Positions 19,941 through 29,355 of a stretch of 64,000 nucleotides of DNA are shown piece by piece (position 1 is the stretch's first letter; each line of letters opens with the position of its first letter). Where the stretch lies: positions 137,828,521 through 137,892,520 of the forward strand of contig OY757013.1 of NCBI GenBank assembly GCA_963580285.1, read 5' to 3'. Below the pieces are notes generated by a model. That model was not told the DNA's origin, made no database searches, and saw nothing but the letters and a program-made list of their open reading frames with translations. The position numbers and the translations under genes are program-made. The stretch comes from Lucinisca nassula (Eukaryota; Mollusca; Bivalvia; Lucinida; Lucinidae).

Positions 19941-20410
19941 ATATTTTCCAATAAATATGACCATTAGGGTAATTGCTCTACTCATCATTGAAAGAATAAT
20001 TGCCTTTATATGCATCCTGCTAACAAGATAATTACCCCAATTGATATTTCTTGTTGCCTATCACATGGTTGAACTGATAAGTAAAATAAATATGCTCAAC
20101 AAATTTAATGTTAATTGATCTATCACGATTAATAACGGTAACTGGTCAACTCGTACCGGAGTCAACTCGTACCGGAGTCAACTCGTACCTGTTTTTGGTC
20201 AACTCGTACCCGTTCTTTGGTCAACTCGTACCCCCTAGTCAACTCGTACCTATTTTGGTCAACTCGTACCCCAGGGGTAGGTGGGGTACTCTATTTTTTT
20301 GCCGAACAATAGTTGAAATGGGTTATAACTTGCCCCGAGACATGTCTTGAGTTCACCGGAGGCCAGAAAGAAGTACTTTGGGTCCTTTTATTGTAACATG
20401 GTTTTCACAG

Positions 20411-20640
20411 CGCGGGGATTTGCGATCGCGCGCCATCAACCTGCTCTAGTTATTATTATTTTTATTCCCATTATTATTATTATTATTTTATTAACATTAT
20501 TCACTTTAAACCCATTCCGTCCCTGAAACCCACAAATTGGGTACTTTGTCAAACACTGCAGGCCAAGATCCGACGCCGCAGAACGCGGGGATATGCGATG
20601 GCGTGCCATCAACCTGCTCTAGTTATTATTATTTTTATTA
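20411..20640 (+). repeat. tandem units of PB-2 material with (ATT)n
   Basis: CCATCAACCTGCTCTAGTTA plus ATT runs occur at about 20434-20490 and 20606-20690, with an intervening PB-2 segment (TTTAAACCCATTCCGTCCC, AAACACTGCAGGCC). Period about 172 bp. Confidence 0.7.
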
Positions 20641-20689
20641 TTGTTATTATTATTATTATTATCATTATTTTATTATTATTCACTTTTAA

Positions 20690-21055
20690 CCCATTCAGTA
20701 TCAGAAACCCACAAAGGGATGCCTTGTCAAACACTGCAGGCCCAGATCAGACGCTGCAGAACGCGGCGTCGTATGATCAGGGCCTACGCTGTTTGAAAAA
20801 GTTTAGCCACTTCCCGAATAAATTTTGAAGAAAACACAACCTGACACCCCTAAATTTTGAAATATATAAGATGGCAAATTCCATTTTGGTAGTCAAACAC
20901 TGAATGCCCAGATCAGACGACGCAGAATGCGGCGTCGTCTGATCAGGGCGGACGCTGTTTGAAAAAGTATAGCCACTTCCCGAATAAATTTTGAAGAAAA
21001 CACAACCTGACACCCCTAAATTTCGAAATATATAAGATGGAAAATTCCATTTGGG
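20690..21055 (+). mobile_element. PB-2 with internal 166-bp tandem duplication
   Basis: TTAA at 20686-20689 and 21056-21059. From GTCAAACACTG at 20726 to 20891 the sequence is repeated at 20892-21057, including the GATCAGACG stem and ACACAACCTGACACCCCTAA. A palindrome GCAGAATGCGGCGTCGTCTG lies in the second unit. Confidence 0.8.
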
Positions 21056-21059
21056 TTAA

Positions 21060-21215
21060 TTTAATTAACACTTTAGTTAATCGTGTACCGATTAATGTGG
21101 GTGTAAAAAAAACGATTATCGGTACTAGTTTAATCTAATCGTCCTTCATTAAAGACTGTTTTAATTGCTTTAATTTTGCCGGCGAGCGGCTGTTTTTGTT
21201 CTGACAAAACTTAAA
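21060..21215. other. no feature recognised
   Basis: AT-rich spacer inside SUB-1. Confidence 0.4.
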
Positions 21216-21292
21216 ACTAAATCCCAGTTTTACTATTTATATATAAAAGTGGGTTTTAAGAGGGACACATTCATATAGGCTTGCATTCATGA
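21215..21292. repeat. HP-B right-end fragment
   Basis: CCCAGTTTTACTATTTATAT, AAAGTGGGTTTTAAGAGGG, ATAGGCTTGCATTCATGATG. Confidence 0.6.
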
Positions 21293-21439
21293 TGATTGTT
21301 TTTATTTAAGAGTTTGTTAGTTAAACGGTATAACAAATGTTTATAATTTAAGCAATAAATTTATATAAATAACTGAATTTATTTTTATTGTGCTACCTGT
21401 ACATCCCGCTGTGTTATACTCGCCGACATGTAACCGGTT

Positions 21440-21698
21440 TTGTCCGTGCAATGGGCACACCCCTAAAACTCACTTTATATAGAGAAACTCGGGTTTACGG
21501 GGGTATACATTATCTTTCTTTATTTATGCTCCAATACATAGGTTGAGGGTACTCGTTAGAGTCGTTCCAACTAAAGATCACAGCCTATGTTTGAAGTATA
21601 AATAAGAAAAAAAACAAAAAAACACACGGATTTTCGTAAGAAAAATTGCCATTTTGGAGATGTGAAAAAACGCACCATATTGCACGGGTGTGTTATCG
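21440..21698 (+). mobile_element. HP-A hairpin MITE, core partly deleted
   Basis: AGAGAAACTCGGGTTTACGG, AGGTTGAGGGTACTCGTTAG, AGTCGTTCCAACTAAAGATC, right end GCACGGGTGTGTTATCGTAA. The palindrome tip is shortened. Confidence 0.82.
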
Positions 21699-21917
21699 TA
21701 AAGTAACAGTAATAAGGAATATGCAACATTTATGTTAGCCAACATTTATGTTTTGAGCATATATGAGAACAAATTATAATTGTATAACTACATTTTATTT
21801 GCGACTGAGCATGAAATGTAAGTTCTACAATTATATTTTTCTCGTTATTTTCATTTAAAATATTTACATATGAAGTTCGTCTTATGTTGAGCATGGTGTT
21901 ATGTACCAATCACATCC

Positions 21918-21998
21918 CTCTGGAGCATAGATTGTTGGCACTCGTTAGAGCTGCCCCACAGGGATAGTTCTAACGAGCACCCATACATTATGTCTGGC
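21918..21998. repeat. HP stem fragment
   Basis: AGATTGTTGGCACTCGTTAG, GATAGTTCTAACGAGCACCC. Confidence 0.6.
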
Positions 21999-22296
21999 TA
22001 AAGGGATATGGGGGTCATACACATGAAAGGCGCCATTTTGGCGCACGTGCGTAATGGCGTCAGGCACACACTATGTATCGTCTTCATCGTCGGGAAAAGG
22101 ATCAGGAGTCTGTAAGACCATAAAGTGGACCTGTATATATGTGTACTTAAGCCAAACTTACCCTAAAACAAATTTTATTTTTACTAAGGTACGAGATGAC
22201 TTAGGTACGAGTTGACTAAGGTACGAGTTGACCAAATTCGGGTACGAGTTGACTTAGGTACGAGTTGACCAGAAACCTTAATAACAGGCCAACATT

Positions 22297-22544
22297 ACGG
22301 GCCTCCGTGGCCTAGTGGATAAGAGCGCTGACTCTTAGTCATTAGGTCTCTCACCGCCGTAGGTTCGAGCCTCGCTCGGGCCACGTGTGAGACGCCAAGT
22401 TCTGCAACGGAAGGTCAGGTGGTTTTTCTCCGGGTACTCCGGTTTTCGCCCACCTCTGATTAACGATCGGCTCGATATGAGTGAAATAATCTTGAAAGGG
22501 CCGTAAAACCCAAACCAAAAAAAAAAAAAAAAAAAAAAAAACCG
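22297..22544 (+). mobile_element. SINE-B, full length with TSD
   Basis: GGGCCTCCGTGGCCTAGTGG (A box) and GGTTCGAGCCTCGCTC (B box), body TTTTCGCCCACCTCTGATTA, tail GGGCCGTAAAACCCAAACC and ~24 A. Flanked by GGCCAACATT at 22287-22296 and 22545-22554. Reference copy for the family. Confidence 0.96.
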
Positions 22545-22559
22545 GGCCAACATTGTACA

Positions 22560-22833
22560 AAGATGAAGATAAAGAAGCTTTATTTAACGTCGCATATTCG
22601 AAACAAATAACATAAGCTCTGTTGAGCTTTTATTGCCACAAACAAAGTATTCTCTAACAAATACTTACCTGCCTTCATTTATCTTCCCAGGACTACCCCT
22701 GATAATGCAAGCGTCAGCCAAGGGAGCTCCTAGTACCATTTTTCAGGCCTTTGGTATGACGCGGCCTGGGATCGAACCCGCGACCTCCAATTCCCGAAGC
22801 GTACGCTCTACCACTGAGCTATCGGGGCCGGTA
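22560..22833 (-). mobile_element. SINE-F, minus strand
   Basis: The minus strand starts GGCCCCGATAGCTCAGTGGT (A box), has CGCGGGTTCGATCCCAGGCC (B box), and ends in GCGACGTTAAATAAAGCTTC. The head looks like a tRNA but continues into a ~200-bp body. Confidence 0.85.
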
Positions 22834-22861
22834 AACATTTGCATATTTTGCAGATTTCAAT

Positions 22862-22935
22862 AATAACAACAATAATAATAATATAAAGATAGAAATAATA
22901 ATATTAAAATAATAATGATAGTAATAATAATATCT
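22862..22935. repeat. (AAT)n-type microsatellite
   Basis: Imperfect AATAAT repeats with interruptions. Confidence 0.85.
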
Positions 22936-23117
22936 GTCATAGTGCCCGGACAAAGCTTCAAGTACAACATTCTATTGCATTAGGGACAATTACAGTTACG
23001 TCCCTTACTGAAATGGCGACACTCAGGGGATAAGAATACAGTTAGAGTAAATTAGAAATATTTTTATTACATCATAAAGTGGGTACTATTATTTGGAATG
23101 CATACCATATATAAAAT
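22936..23117. other. no feature recognised
   Basis: AT-rich spacer. Confidence 0.4.
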
Positions 23118-23275
23118 GAGAGACTTAAATTAACAACCGGACGACTAGCCATTACTATGTGGGTTGGCTAGCCGTTCAGTACCGGACGAACAGACTCATT
23201 GTCTGGTCGTCCGGTACCCGACAGGCAGACTCGTAGGCTGGTCCTCCGGTACCGCACGGCTAGCCACTGCCATTC
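23118..23275 (-). repeat. GCTAGCC/GGTACCGG-rich element, minus strand
   Basis: Reverse-complement relative of 19147-19295; contains three GGTAC motifs adjoining GGTCGTCC or GACGAACAG. Confidence 0.7.
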
Positions 23276-23377
23276 TTTTAACCAAATCTACAGAATAGAC
23301 AGATATAGTTTTGAAACACTGAAAGTCTATATCTGATAATGAGGAAAAAATGTCAATGATTTTCTTTCATCTGCAGA

Positions 23378-23840
23378 GGAGCATGATAGCTCTGTGGTTA
23401 GTGCACTTGCCTCTGATGCTAGAGGTCCCGGGTTGATCCCCAGCAGCGGCGATAAAATTTCGGTTTCTAAACACGCTCCATTGGCATCATTTGCAGGGAT
23501 GAATGTCATAAAGTGTACCGTCCTTCGGATAGAGACTTTAACTGTTTAACTGAAGCCCCCTGTGCAGGGAGAACCATCTCAACCATAGGAGAAAAAAATC
23601 CCTTGTGCAGGTTGAAGATCCCTACCGTAATTACATGATTACTGTTTAGGCTTCCATCATGCAAACCTGACAGCTGTGATTGATTATTTCGTTGTCCGAA
23701 TGCGCTCCATTAGCATCATTTGCAGCCCCCCCTCCCCCCCAGGAGTCATCCCTTGTGAAGGTTAAAGACCCCTACCCATAATTAAATGATCTCTGTCACT
23801 CTGTATATACATGTATAGGCTTCCATCCTGCAAACCATGT
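23378..23840 (+). mobile_element. SINE-E with repeated 3' body
   Basis: Head AGCATGATAGCTCTGTGGTT, B box variant GGGTTGATCCCCAGC, body GATAAAATTTCGGTTTCTAA. After the first body ends near 23690 a second body begins (TTGTCCGAATGCGCTCCATT, AATTAAATGATCTCTGTCAC), so the copy looks dimeric without a second head. Confidence 0.8.
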
Positions 23841-23942
23841 GTGTACACAAGCGAGTGATGATCAAATATGACCGACCGCAGACAGTATAAGTAGAAAGTT
23901 AGATAGTCTACCAACGTCCAACACTAAGAATCAAGACATACT

Positions 23943-24030
23943 TGTGTTACGGCTCACTCGGTAGGTTCTTTGTATGCAGAGGCCCTGGGCTCGAGTCCCG
24001 GTCGAGCCATGTTCTTTTGCCACCCCTGTG
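23943..24030 (+). repeat. SINE-G head
   Basis: GGCTCACTCGGTAGGTTCTT, GGGCTCGAGTCCCGGTCGAG (B box), CTTTTGCCACCCCTGTGAC. Matches 24845-24960. Confidence 0.7.
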
Positions 24031-24174
24031 ACTAAGGTTGGCACGATTAATTGGATAATCAATTAATTGATCGATAAATTCCACAAAATGATTATCATTA
24101 CTGATTTGTTTGCAGTCGATTATTTGATAGGAACATGTACAATTTTACTACCCAAAGCTGTGTCTTAAATACCT

Positions 24175-24262
24175 GGATGACTGGCAAACAATGCAGACCC
24201 TGATGAGGTGCCACATTCTGTGGCGTCTCATCTGGGTCTACACTGTTTGCTCAGGTATGTCT
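24175..24262 (+). repeat. core-2 stem fragment
   Basis: GGCAAACAATGCAGACCCTG, GTGCCACATTCTGTGGCGTC, CTGGGTCTACACTGTTTGCT: an imperfect stem of PB core-2 type without identifiable termini. Confidence 0.6.
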
Positions 24263-24284
24263 ATTCAAATGCATATTGTACAGT

Positions 24285-24597
24285 TCAGCCCCCACCCATA
24301 GGGGCTTGAAGGAATATATGGGCTGCATGATGCTTCCACGCAGAGCTGAATCTGGCCCTGCACTAGTACTGGTAAACCGCCTAGAGGATCTAAGCCTGTC
24401 CAGGAACCGCGGTGCGAGGCGGACCGTCCATACTAATAAACGCTATTGGTTTCATTGGGCGACAGCCGACAGGGCTTGAGATGTCATTTCATCTAAATGT
24501 CGGGTAAAAGTCCCACAAAATTGGAAGCAACATCTCCAAAATGACCTTTACAGTGTTGACGGGGACGTTAAACCTCAAATCAAACAAACAAACATAT
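24285..24597 (+). mobile_element. SINE-C, full length
   Basis: CCCCCACCCATAGGGGCTTG to GGGGACGTTAAACCTCAAAT plus CAAACAAACAAA. Direct repeats TATTGTACAGTTCA flank it (about 24267-24280 and 24599-24612). Confidence 0.92.
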
Positions 24598-24844
24598 ATA
24601 TTGTACAGTTCAACATATGGCAGGTAACACATACAGAGGTAAAATTATGACCAAATCTTCAGTGATTACTACTGGTAATCGATTATCAATCACAATGGCA
24701 GGACTTATAATTGATTTTCTTTTCAGCTCCGATGATCCAGCCCTCCCTGTGACATTTGGTGGCCAGTGTGGGTCCAGCACTGCGTCAGAGGGGATGAAAT
24801 AGTATGAAAAATAAGTGGCGCAGCCGGACTGGATAGGACAGAGA

Positions 24845-24962
24845 TTAGGGACGGGTTGACCGTGTGGCTCGGTAGCTCAATCAGTGGAGTGTTCGCATGG
24901 TATGCAAGAGGCCCTGGGTTTGAGTCCCAGTCATGTTCTTTTTCCACCCCTGTGACACTGAA
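24845..24962 (+). repeat. SINE-G, tRNA-like head
   Basis: GTGTGGCTCGGTAGCTCAAT, GGGTTTGAGTCCCAGTC, TTTCCACCCCTGTGACACTG. Confidence 0.75.
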
Positions 24963-26105
24963 AGAAGAAGACCTTTTGACATTTTTGCCTTTTTGATTTA
25001 TTCAGCATGTGAATGAAATAAATACGGGACAATTTTAGGGATGCCAGACCCCTTTAGCTGACTGGTTGCCTGATCTTTTACTATTCTCATGTCAGAAACA
25101 GTCTTAAATATTCATTTTACCTGGTACGTGTACGTTACATGATCAGAAGAAACTGAAAGTACCGGTATGTATATTAGAGGTGCTTTATATGTATGGACCT
25201 ATTTAAGGATAATTTTGCGGCTTGTTCGCACATTGAACCGTTGTCCTGCTGAATAGACTAATTTGTACTCCCAAGATTCACCGGCGCATTGTTTGTTACA
25301 TAAAACCCTGTGAAAAAGGTACAAAGCAAACCATTTCAGAATTAAACACATAAGAAACAATAAACTAGGAGACTTAGAATTTGAAATACTGAAAAAGATA
25401 GCCTTATTCCACTGTCAGAAAAGAGAGCCTTTTTCCACTGTCAGAAGGGAAAATTTGGGCATTGGAGGCATTAAAACACTGCATTTGAGGCATATTCTTA
25501 AGAACTGGATAGAGTAACAACAGGACTGACATGTACATGCTGTATACACATGGAATAATATATGGATATTCAATTTTCTTAATTTAATGTTTTTTTCAGC
25601 AGGTCATATCTGTGCATATGGTGTGAACTTGTGATGCACTGGCTCTGTAGTAAAATTCAACTACAGAACTTCTGCAAAAACTCCAGATGTTAAAATATTC
25701 AACTGACAGCTTGTTTCGAAGATAAATTTAGATTCATCTGATAATTCAATATTAATACAGTTTGCTACCTGAAAGCAAAAGCCATTACTTTTAATTTATG
25801 TTTTTGAAATCGACCGATTTATTCGTCGTATTTCATTACATAAGTTGATTTGAAGGAAAGTTATACATCAGACAGTGTATGCATGCTGTGTTTTTCCCAG
25901 TTGAGCTGGACTTCAACAATATCATCCAATTGCCCAGAAGACATATTAAAATAAAAACCACAACAAAAAGTGTGGCGGTTGGGCTGCCATATTGATTCTG
26001 GGAATGGAATGGATGGGATGAAATGCGTGGAGAACAGGAACATTTTAATGGTTGCATGATGTTACTATTAACAGTCAATCATAGATTAATCATGTTATAC
26101 AACAG
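24963..26105. other. no gene or element recognised
   Basis: Relatively low-repeat stretch. A short duplication (CCACTGTCAGAA at 25410 and 25436) was seen. Frames of 60-80 codons carry no recognisable motif. Confidence 0.45.
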
Positions 26106-26186
26106 TTTCTTGGCAGCTAAAGGGTTAAATTGGTTATCATAGTTGACAACTATGATAACCAATTTAACCCTTTAGCTGCCAAGAAA
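26106..26186. repeat. perfect hairpin, 40-nt arms, 1-nt loop
   Basis: Arms 26106-26145 and 26147-26186 are exact complements around A26146. Each arm contains AGGGTTAAAT/ATTTAACCCT, the TTAACCC signature of PB ends. Confidence 0.93.
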
Positions 26187-26990
26187 AGTTGCATCTTAAA
26201 ATGTCGTCTGGCTTTGGACGAAGTACATGTCTGTCGCATCTATCATTCATTATCTCTCATGAATAGACTAAATAAAACCGAGTCTGCTGTTTTCAAACTT
26301 TGTATGCTGTATTTGCCAAGGATCTCTTTTTGCAGAAGAATTATACATGTAAAAATCAGCACCTAAATATTGCCTTTTAGAACCCTAAAATTTCAACATG
26401 TAGTAATAACGGCGAAGGATGCAGACAAAATGGCAAACGGTGAAGATCCAATTCAGAAGCAGGCTAATTTGAGTCTTTACTGTTTACCCAAGCCTATCGA
26501 GTCATCGACATGTATGTATCCAAAAATTCAGGAACATTACCGTTAAATCTTAATACATAGCATAGAAATTGAAAGCCTTTTTTAATGTGTATTCTGTCAT
26601 CTTCTGGCCAGCTTGTTGTGGCAGAGTGAGTTCTCTGAACAATCTTAAAGCCCAGCATTCATGGTGGAGTGGTACAGATTTCAAACCATGATCATGTACA
26701 TGTAGCATAATAAATTCGGAAAAAGGAGGACAATCCTTTGGCAGCAAGGAAAATTATACCATTATACCAGATTCTGTTTTATTGACACTGTTTATTGAGA
26801 GATACATACACATTTGTCTTTCATTGTTAAGCTGAAATGCTGAACTCAGCTTTTGTAGTTGTTAACTTAGGTGGGCGTTTTGGCCCATAGGTCTCTTGTT
26901 TGGTAGGTGTTTTAAAAACTTGCTGGAAAGGTATTGATTTAAATGGATAGGTCATGAATTGTTGGAAGTTTTTTTTTTCTCTGAATGTAT
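26187..26990. other. mostly unassigned; core-2 fragment at 26432-26498
   Basis: GGCAAACGGTGAAGATCCAA and GAGTCTTTACTGTTTACC resemble the PB stem. The rest is unassigned. Confidence 0.4.
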
Positions 26991-27066
26991 GTTTGTTTGA
27001 TTTGAGGTTTAACTTTCCCTTCATTTTGGAGACGTTACTCCAATTTTGTAGGGTTTACCCAACATT

Positions 27067-27522
27067 TCGGCCCCTGCCCATTGGGGCTTGAAGAAATAAA
27101 TGGGCTTTGTGATGCTTTCAGGCAGAGCTGAATCCAACCGCACACGAGTACTGGTAAACCACTTAGAGGATCTAAGTCTGCCCAGGCAAAGCAAGGATAC
27201 AGATTAACAGGTGCACAGTCGCCAAAGGCGTCTAAATTTTTGCCTGGGCGCCTAAGTTTTAAATAAAAATGCCTATCAACTTAATGTAAAATTTGGATTT
27301 ATGTCTGTTTGGGTGCCCAAAGCAAATTCTCAGTCTGTTTCCCTGCAAAGCGGTGCGAGTCTGACCGTCCATGCTTATAAACCCTATTCGTGTCATTGCT
27401 CGACAGGGCTTGAAATTTGATTTCATCTCAATGTCCAGTAAAAGTCCCACAAAATTGGAAGCAAAGTCTCCGAAGTGACCTATACAGTGTTGACAGGGAC
27501 ATTAAACATCAAATCAAACAAA
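27067..27522 (+). mobile_element. SINE-C (plus) nested in SINE-C, itself interrupted
   Basis: Starts GGCCCCTGCCCATTGGGGC and ends GACATTAAACATCAAATCAA. Flanked by the 13-nt TSD TTTACCCAACATT. Contains a 152-bp insertion at 27193-27344 between GCAAAGC repeats. Confidence 0.92.
27193..27344. mobile_element. unknown 152-bp insertion within the nested SINE-C
   Basis: Bounded by GCAAAGC at 27186-27192 and 27345-27351, absent from other SINE-C copies. Contains GGTGCACAGTCGCC and TTGCCTGGGCGCC. Family not recognised. Confidence 0.7.
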
Positions 27523-27861
27523 TTTACCCAACATTAACAGGAAATAACATCTCAAGCCCTGCTGCCTGATGAAACCAAAAGGGTATATAAGCATGAACGG
27601 TCAGACTTGCAACACTTTGCCTGGGCATGCTTAGATCCTCTGAGCAGTTTACCAGTACTCGTGCAGTCTGTTTCAGCTTGAGCAGTGTGGAAGCCTCATG
27701 CAGTGCAATGTATTTCTTCAAGACCTGATGGATTGAATGTATATCAATTCTTTATTTTATTAAACGAAAGTGCATGATTTGTTGTACTTCTTGATCTTCC
27801 AGCATTTGTAATTAAAACATGCATATGTAATCGATATGTTCTTGTCCAACCCTGGTCAGAT

Positions 27862-28310
27862 TTGTTTGTTTGATTTGAGGTTTAACGTCCCAGTCAACAC
27901 TATAAAGGTCATTTTGGAGATGCTGCTTCCAATTTTGTGGGATTTTTGACCAATATTGAGCTGAAATGACATCTCAGTCCCTGCCGCCCAATGAAACCAA
28001 TAGGGTCCCAAAGGACAACCCTTTCTAGAATATATTTATATGCATGGTTGGGCCAACTTACACCATTATACCTGGGCAGGCTTAGACCCAAGGGTTTTAC
28101 CAGTACTTATATGGGGTCGGTTTCAGTGGAAGCATCATGCATCCCAATCTATTTCTCAGAGCCCCCCAGCAGACACTGATACATGACTTAATTTTGAAGT
28201 CATATTAACATCGGTGCAGCGTCATGACGTTTATCCAATGATGTTGCACCGACGTTGATTTGACATTGCCGTAGCGACGTGTGCCTGCTGGGCCTGACGG
28301 GTGGGGGTCA
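27862..28310 (-). mobile_element. SINE-C (minus) split by a CCCAGCAG element
   Basis: GATTTGAGGTTTAACGTCCC to CTATTTCTCAGAGCCCC (near 28162), resuming at CTGACGGGTGGGGGT after 28289. Some 3'-side sequence in the middle is substituted. Confidence 0.82.
28162..28288. mobile_element. CCCAGCAG-type MITE (~127 bp)
   Basis: Ends CCCAGCAGACAC and GTGTGCCTGCTGGG are inverted. Interior holds GACGTT/AACGTC motifs and CGGTGCAGCGTCATGACGTT facing GATGTTGCACCGACG. No obvious TSD. Confidence 0.75.
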
Positions 28311-28560
28311 GATACAGACGTCAGTTTAACGTCAGGAAGACGTCAAAGGACGTCGTAAAGACGTCCATGTGACGTCAGTTTGAAAGAGTTAATAGACGTC
28401 AGAAACCCGACGTTAAATCAACATTGGTTTTAAGACGTCAGATTGACGTCTGTTTTCTGACGTCTGAAAAACTTTCAAAATCAACGTCAATCCAACGTCA
28501 TTCTGACGTTGGAGTCTGACGTCAACCTGACGTCTATATGACGTCAAATGTCTGCTGGGT
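28306..28560. repeat. TGACGTC-rich element ending TGTCTGCTGGG
   Basis: About 20 GACGTC/GACGTT-type motifs on both strands; the right end mirrors CCCAGCAGACA. The left end adjoins the split SINE-C and cannot be fixed. Confidence 0.7.
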
Positions 28561-28569
28561 ATGGGCTTG

Positions 28570-28775
28570 TACAAATGTGATAGCAATTCTGTGCCAGAGT
28601 TCTGTCCATTGGCCCCTTTTTGTGAAACTATATACCTGTTATGGGCCTCTCTGGCTTGTACAAATGTTATAGCAGTTCTGTGAGCTATGCCCTAGGGCCT
28701 CATTTGTCTTATTGCGAAAACTTATACTTGTTATGGGCCACTTTTTTTTCTTTTTTGTGAAAACATATACTTGTT
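28570..28775 (+). repeat. short tandem repeat, GGCTTGTACAAATGT unit
   Basis: Three imperfect units containing TGTACAAATGT-ATAGCA-TTCTGTG and TATACTTGTTATGGGCC. The end motif also occurs at 45-110. Confidence 0.65.
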
Positions 28776-28996
28776 GTTGCATTTTATAGATTGGTTTAAA
28801 CATATTTATTACAAAATTCATCCAATAACATGGTTACAAATTTGACATACAAGCAATATAGGATTAGAACGAAAGCGTAAATCACTTATAGAGTTCTTCT
28901 CCTCATTTTATAGATTTCAAGGTCAACGTCCATTGTGGGTGTTAAATGTAGATGGGCGTAGACAAAATCTATGTGAAATATTTTTCTCCGAGAAGG

Positions 28997-29061
28997 GGGC
29001 TGCTCTTAAAGGAAAGAATTTGCACCTGAGGGGAGCAAATTCTTTCCTTTAAGAGCAGCCC
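28997..29061. repeat. perfect hairpin, 27-nt arms
   Basis: GGGCTGCTCTTAAAGGAAAG through TTTGC faces its complement across an 11-nt loop (ACCTGAGGGGA). Arm sequence also occurs singly near 6250, 8290 (minus) and 19120. Confidence 0.9.
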
Positions 29062-29159
29062 ATATGTATGTAGTGGAGAACACTATTATTTAGGTTCTTT
29101 CTCTTTATTGCAAATGTTTTACATTACGCACCCGCGTAATATGCGTAATGGGCGTTACG

Positions 29160-29355
29160 GCTATATGACTGAGGGTTGAGTCTTATTATCATTAAGTCTC
29201 TCACTGCTGTGGTTCGCGCCTCGCTCGGGTCACATGTGAGCCGTCAAGTTCTGCAATGGAAGGTCTGTTTTTGTGTGTGTGTGTGTGGGGGGGGGGGGTT
29301 CTCCGGGTACTCCGTTTTTCGCCCGCCTCTGTTTACCGCCGGTTCGAAATAAAGT
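29160..29355 (+). repeat. SINE-B, diverged, tail lost
   Basis: GTCTCTCACTGCTGTGGTTC, GCCTCGCTCGGGTCACATGT, TTTTCGCCCGCCTCTG. Contains a (GT)n/(G)n run at 29272-29298. Ends where the TTACACC element begins. Confidence 0.8.

Larger units (their letters stand above)
20142..22272. mobile_element. SUB-1, 2131-bp element with repeated subterminal motifs
   Basis: Perfect 16-bp inverted ends, CTGGTCAACTCGTACC (20142-20157) and its complement (22257-22272). Inside each end the 13-mer GTCAACTCGTACC is repeated: seven copies from 20145 to 20270, and five in inverse orientation from 22188 to 22272, one with a mismatch. Spacers are of irregular length. The interior encodes no recognisable transposase and is filled by microsatellite, PB-2 and HP sequence. 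Repeated subterminal sites are typical of transposase binding regions; the superfamily is unassigned. Confidence 0.8.
26991..27730 (-). mobile_element. SINE-C (minus) split by a second SINE-C
   Basis: Outer copy pieces are 26991-27053 (tail side) and 27536-27730 (5' side). It was interrupted in TTTACCCAACATT, which is duplicated at 27054-27066 and 27523-27535. Confidence 0.9.

Noticed and set aside
20142..20275. CRISPR-like array of GTCAACTCGTACC
   Set aside because: Repeats are 13 bp with irregular spacers of 3-9 bp, mirrored 2 kb away, in a eukaryotic context.
22745..22833. A tRNA gene on the minus strand
   Set aside because: A and B boxes are present, but the sequence runs into a SINE body with an ACGTTAAAT tail and the anticodon stem does not pair well.
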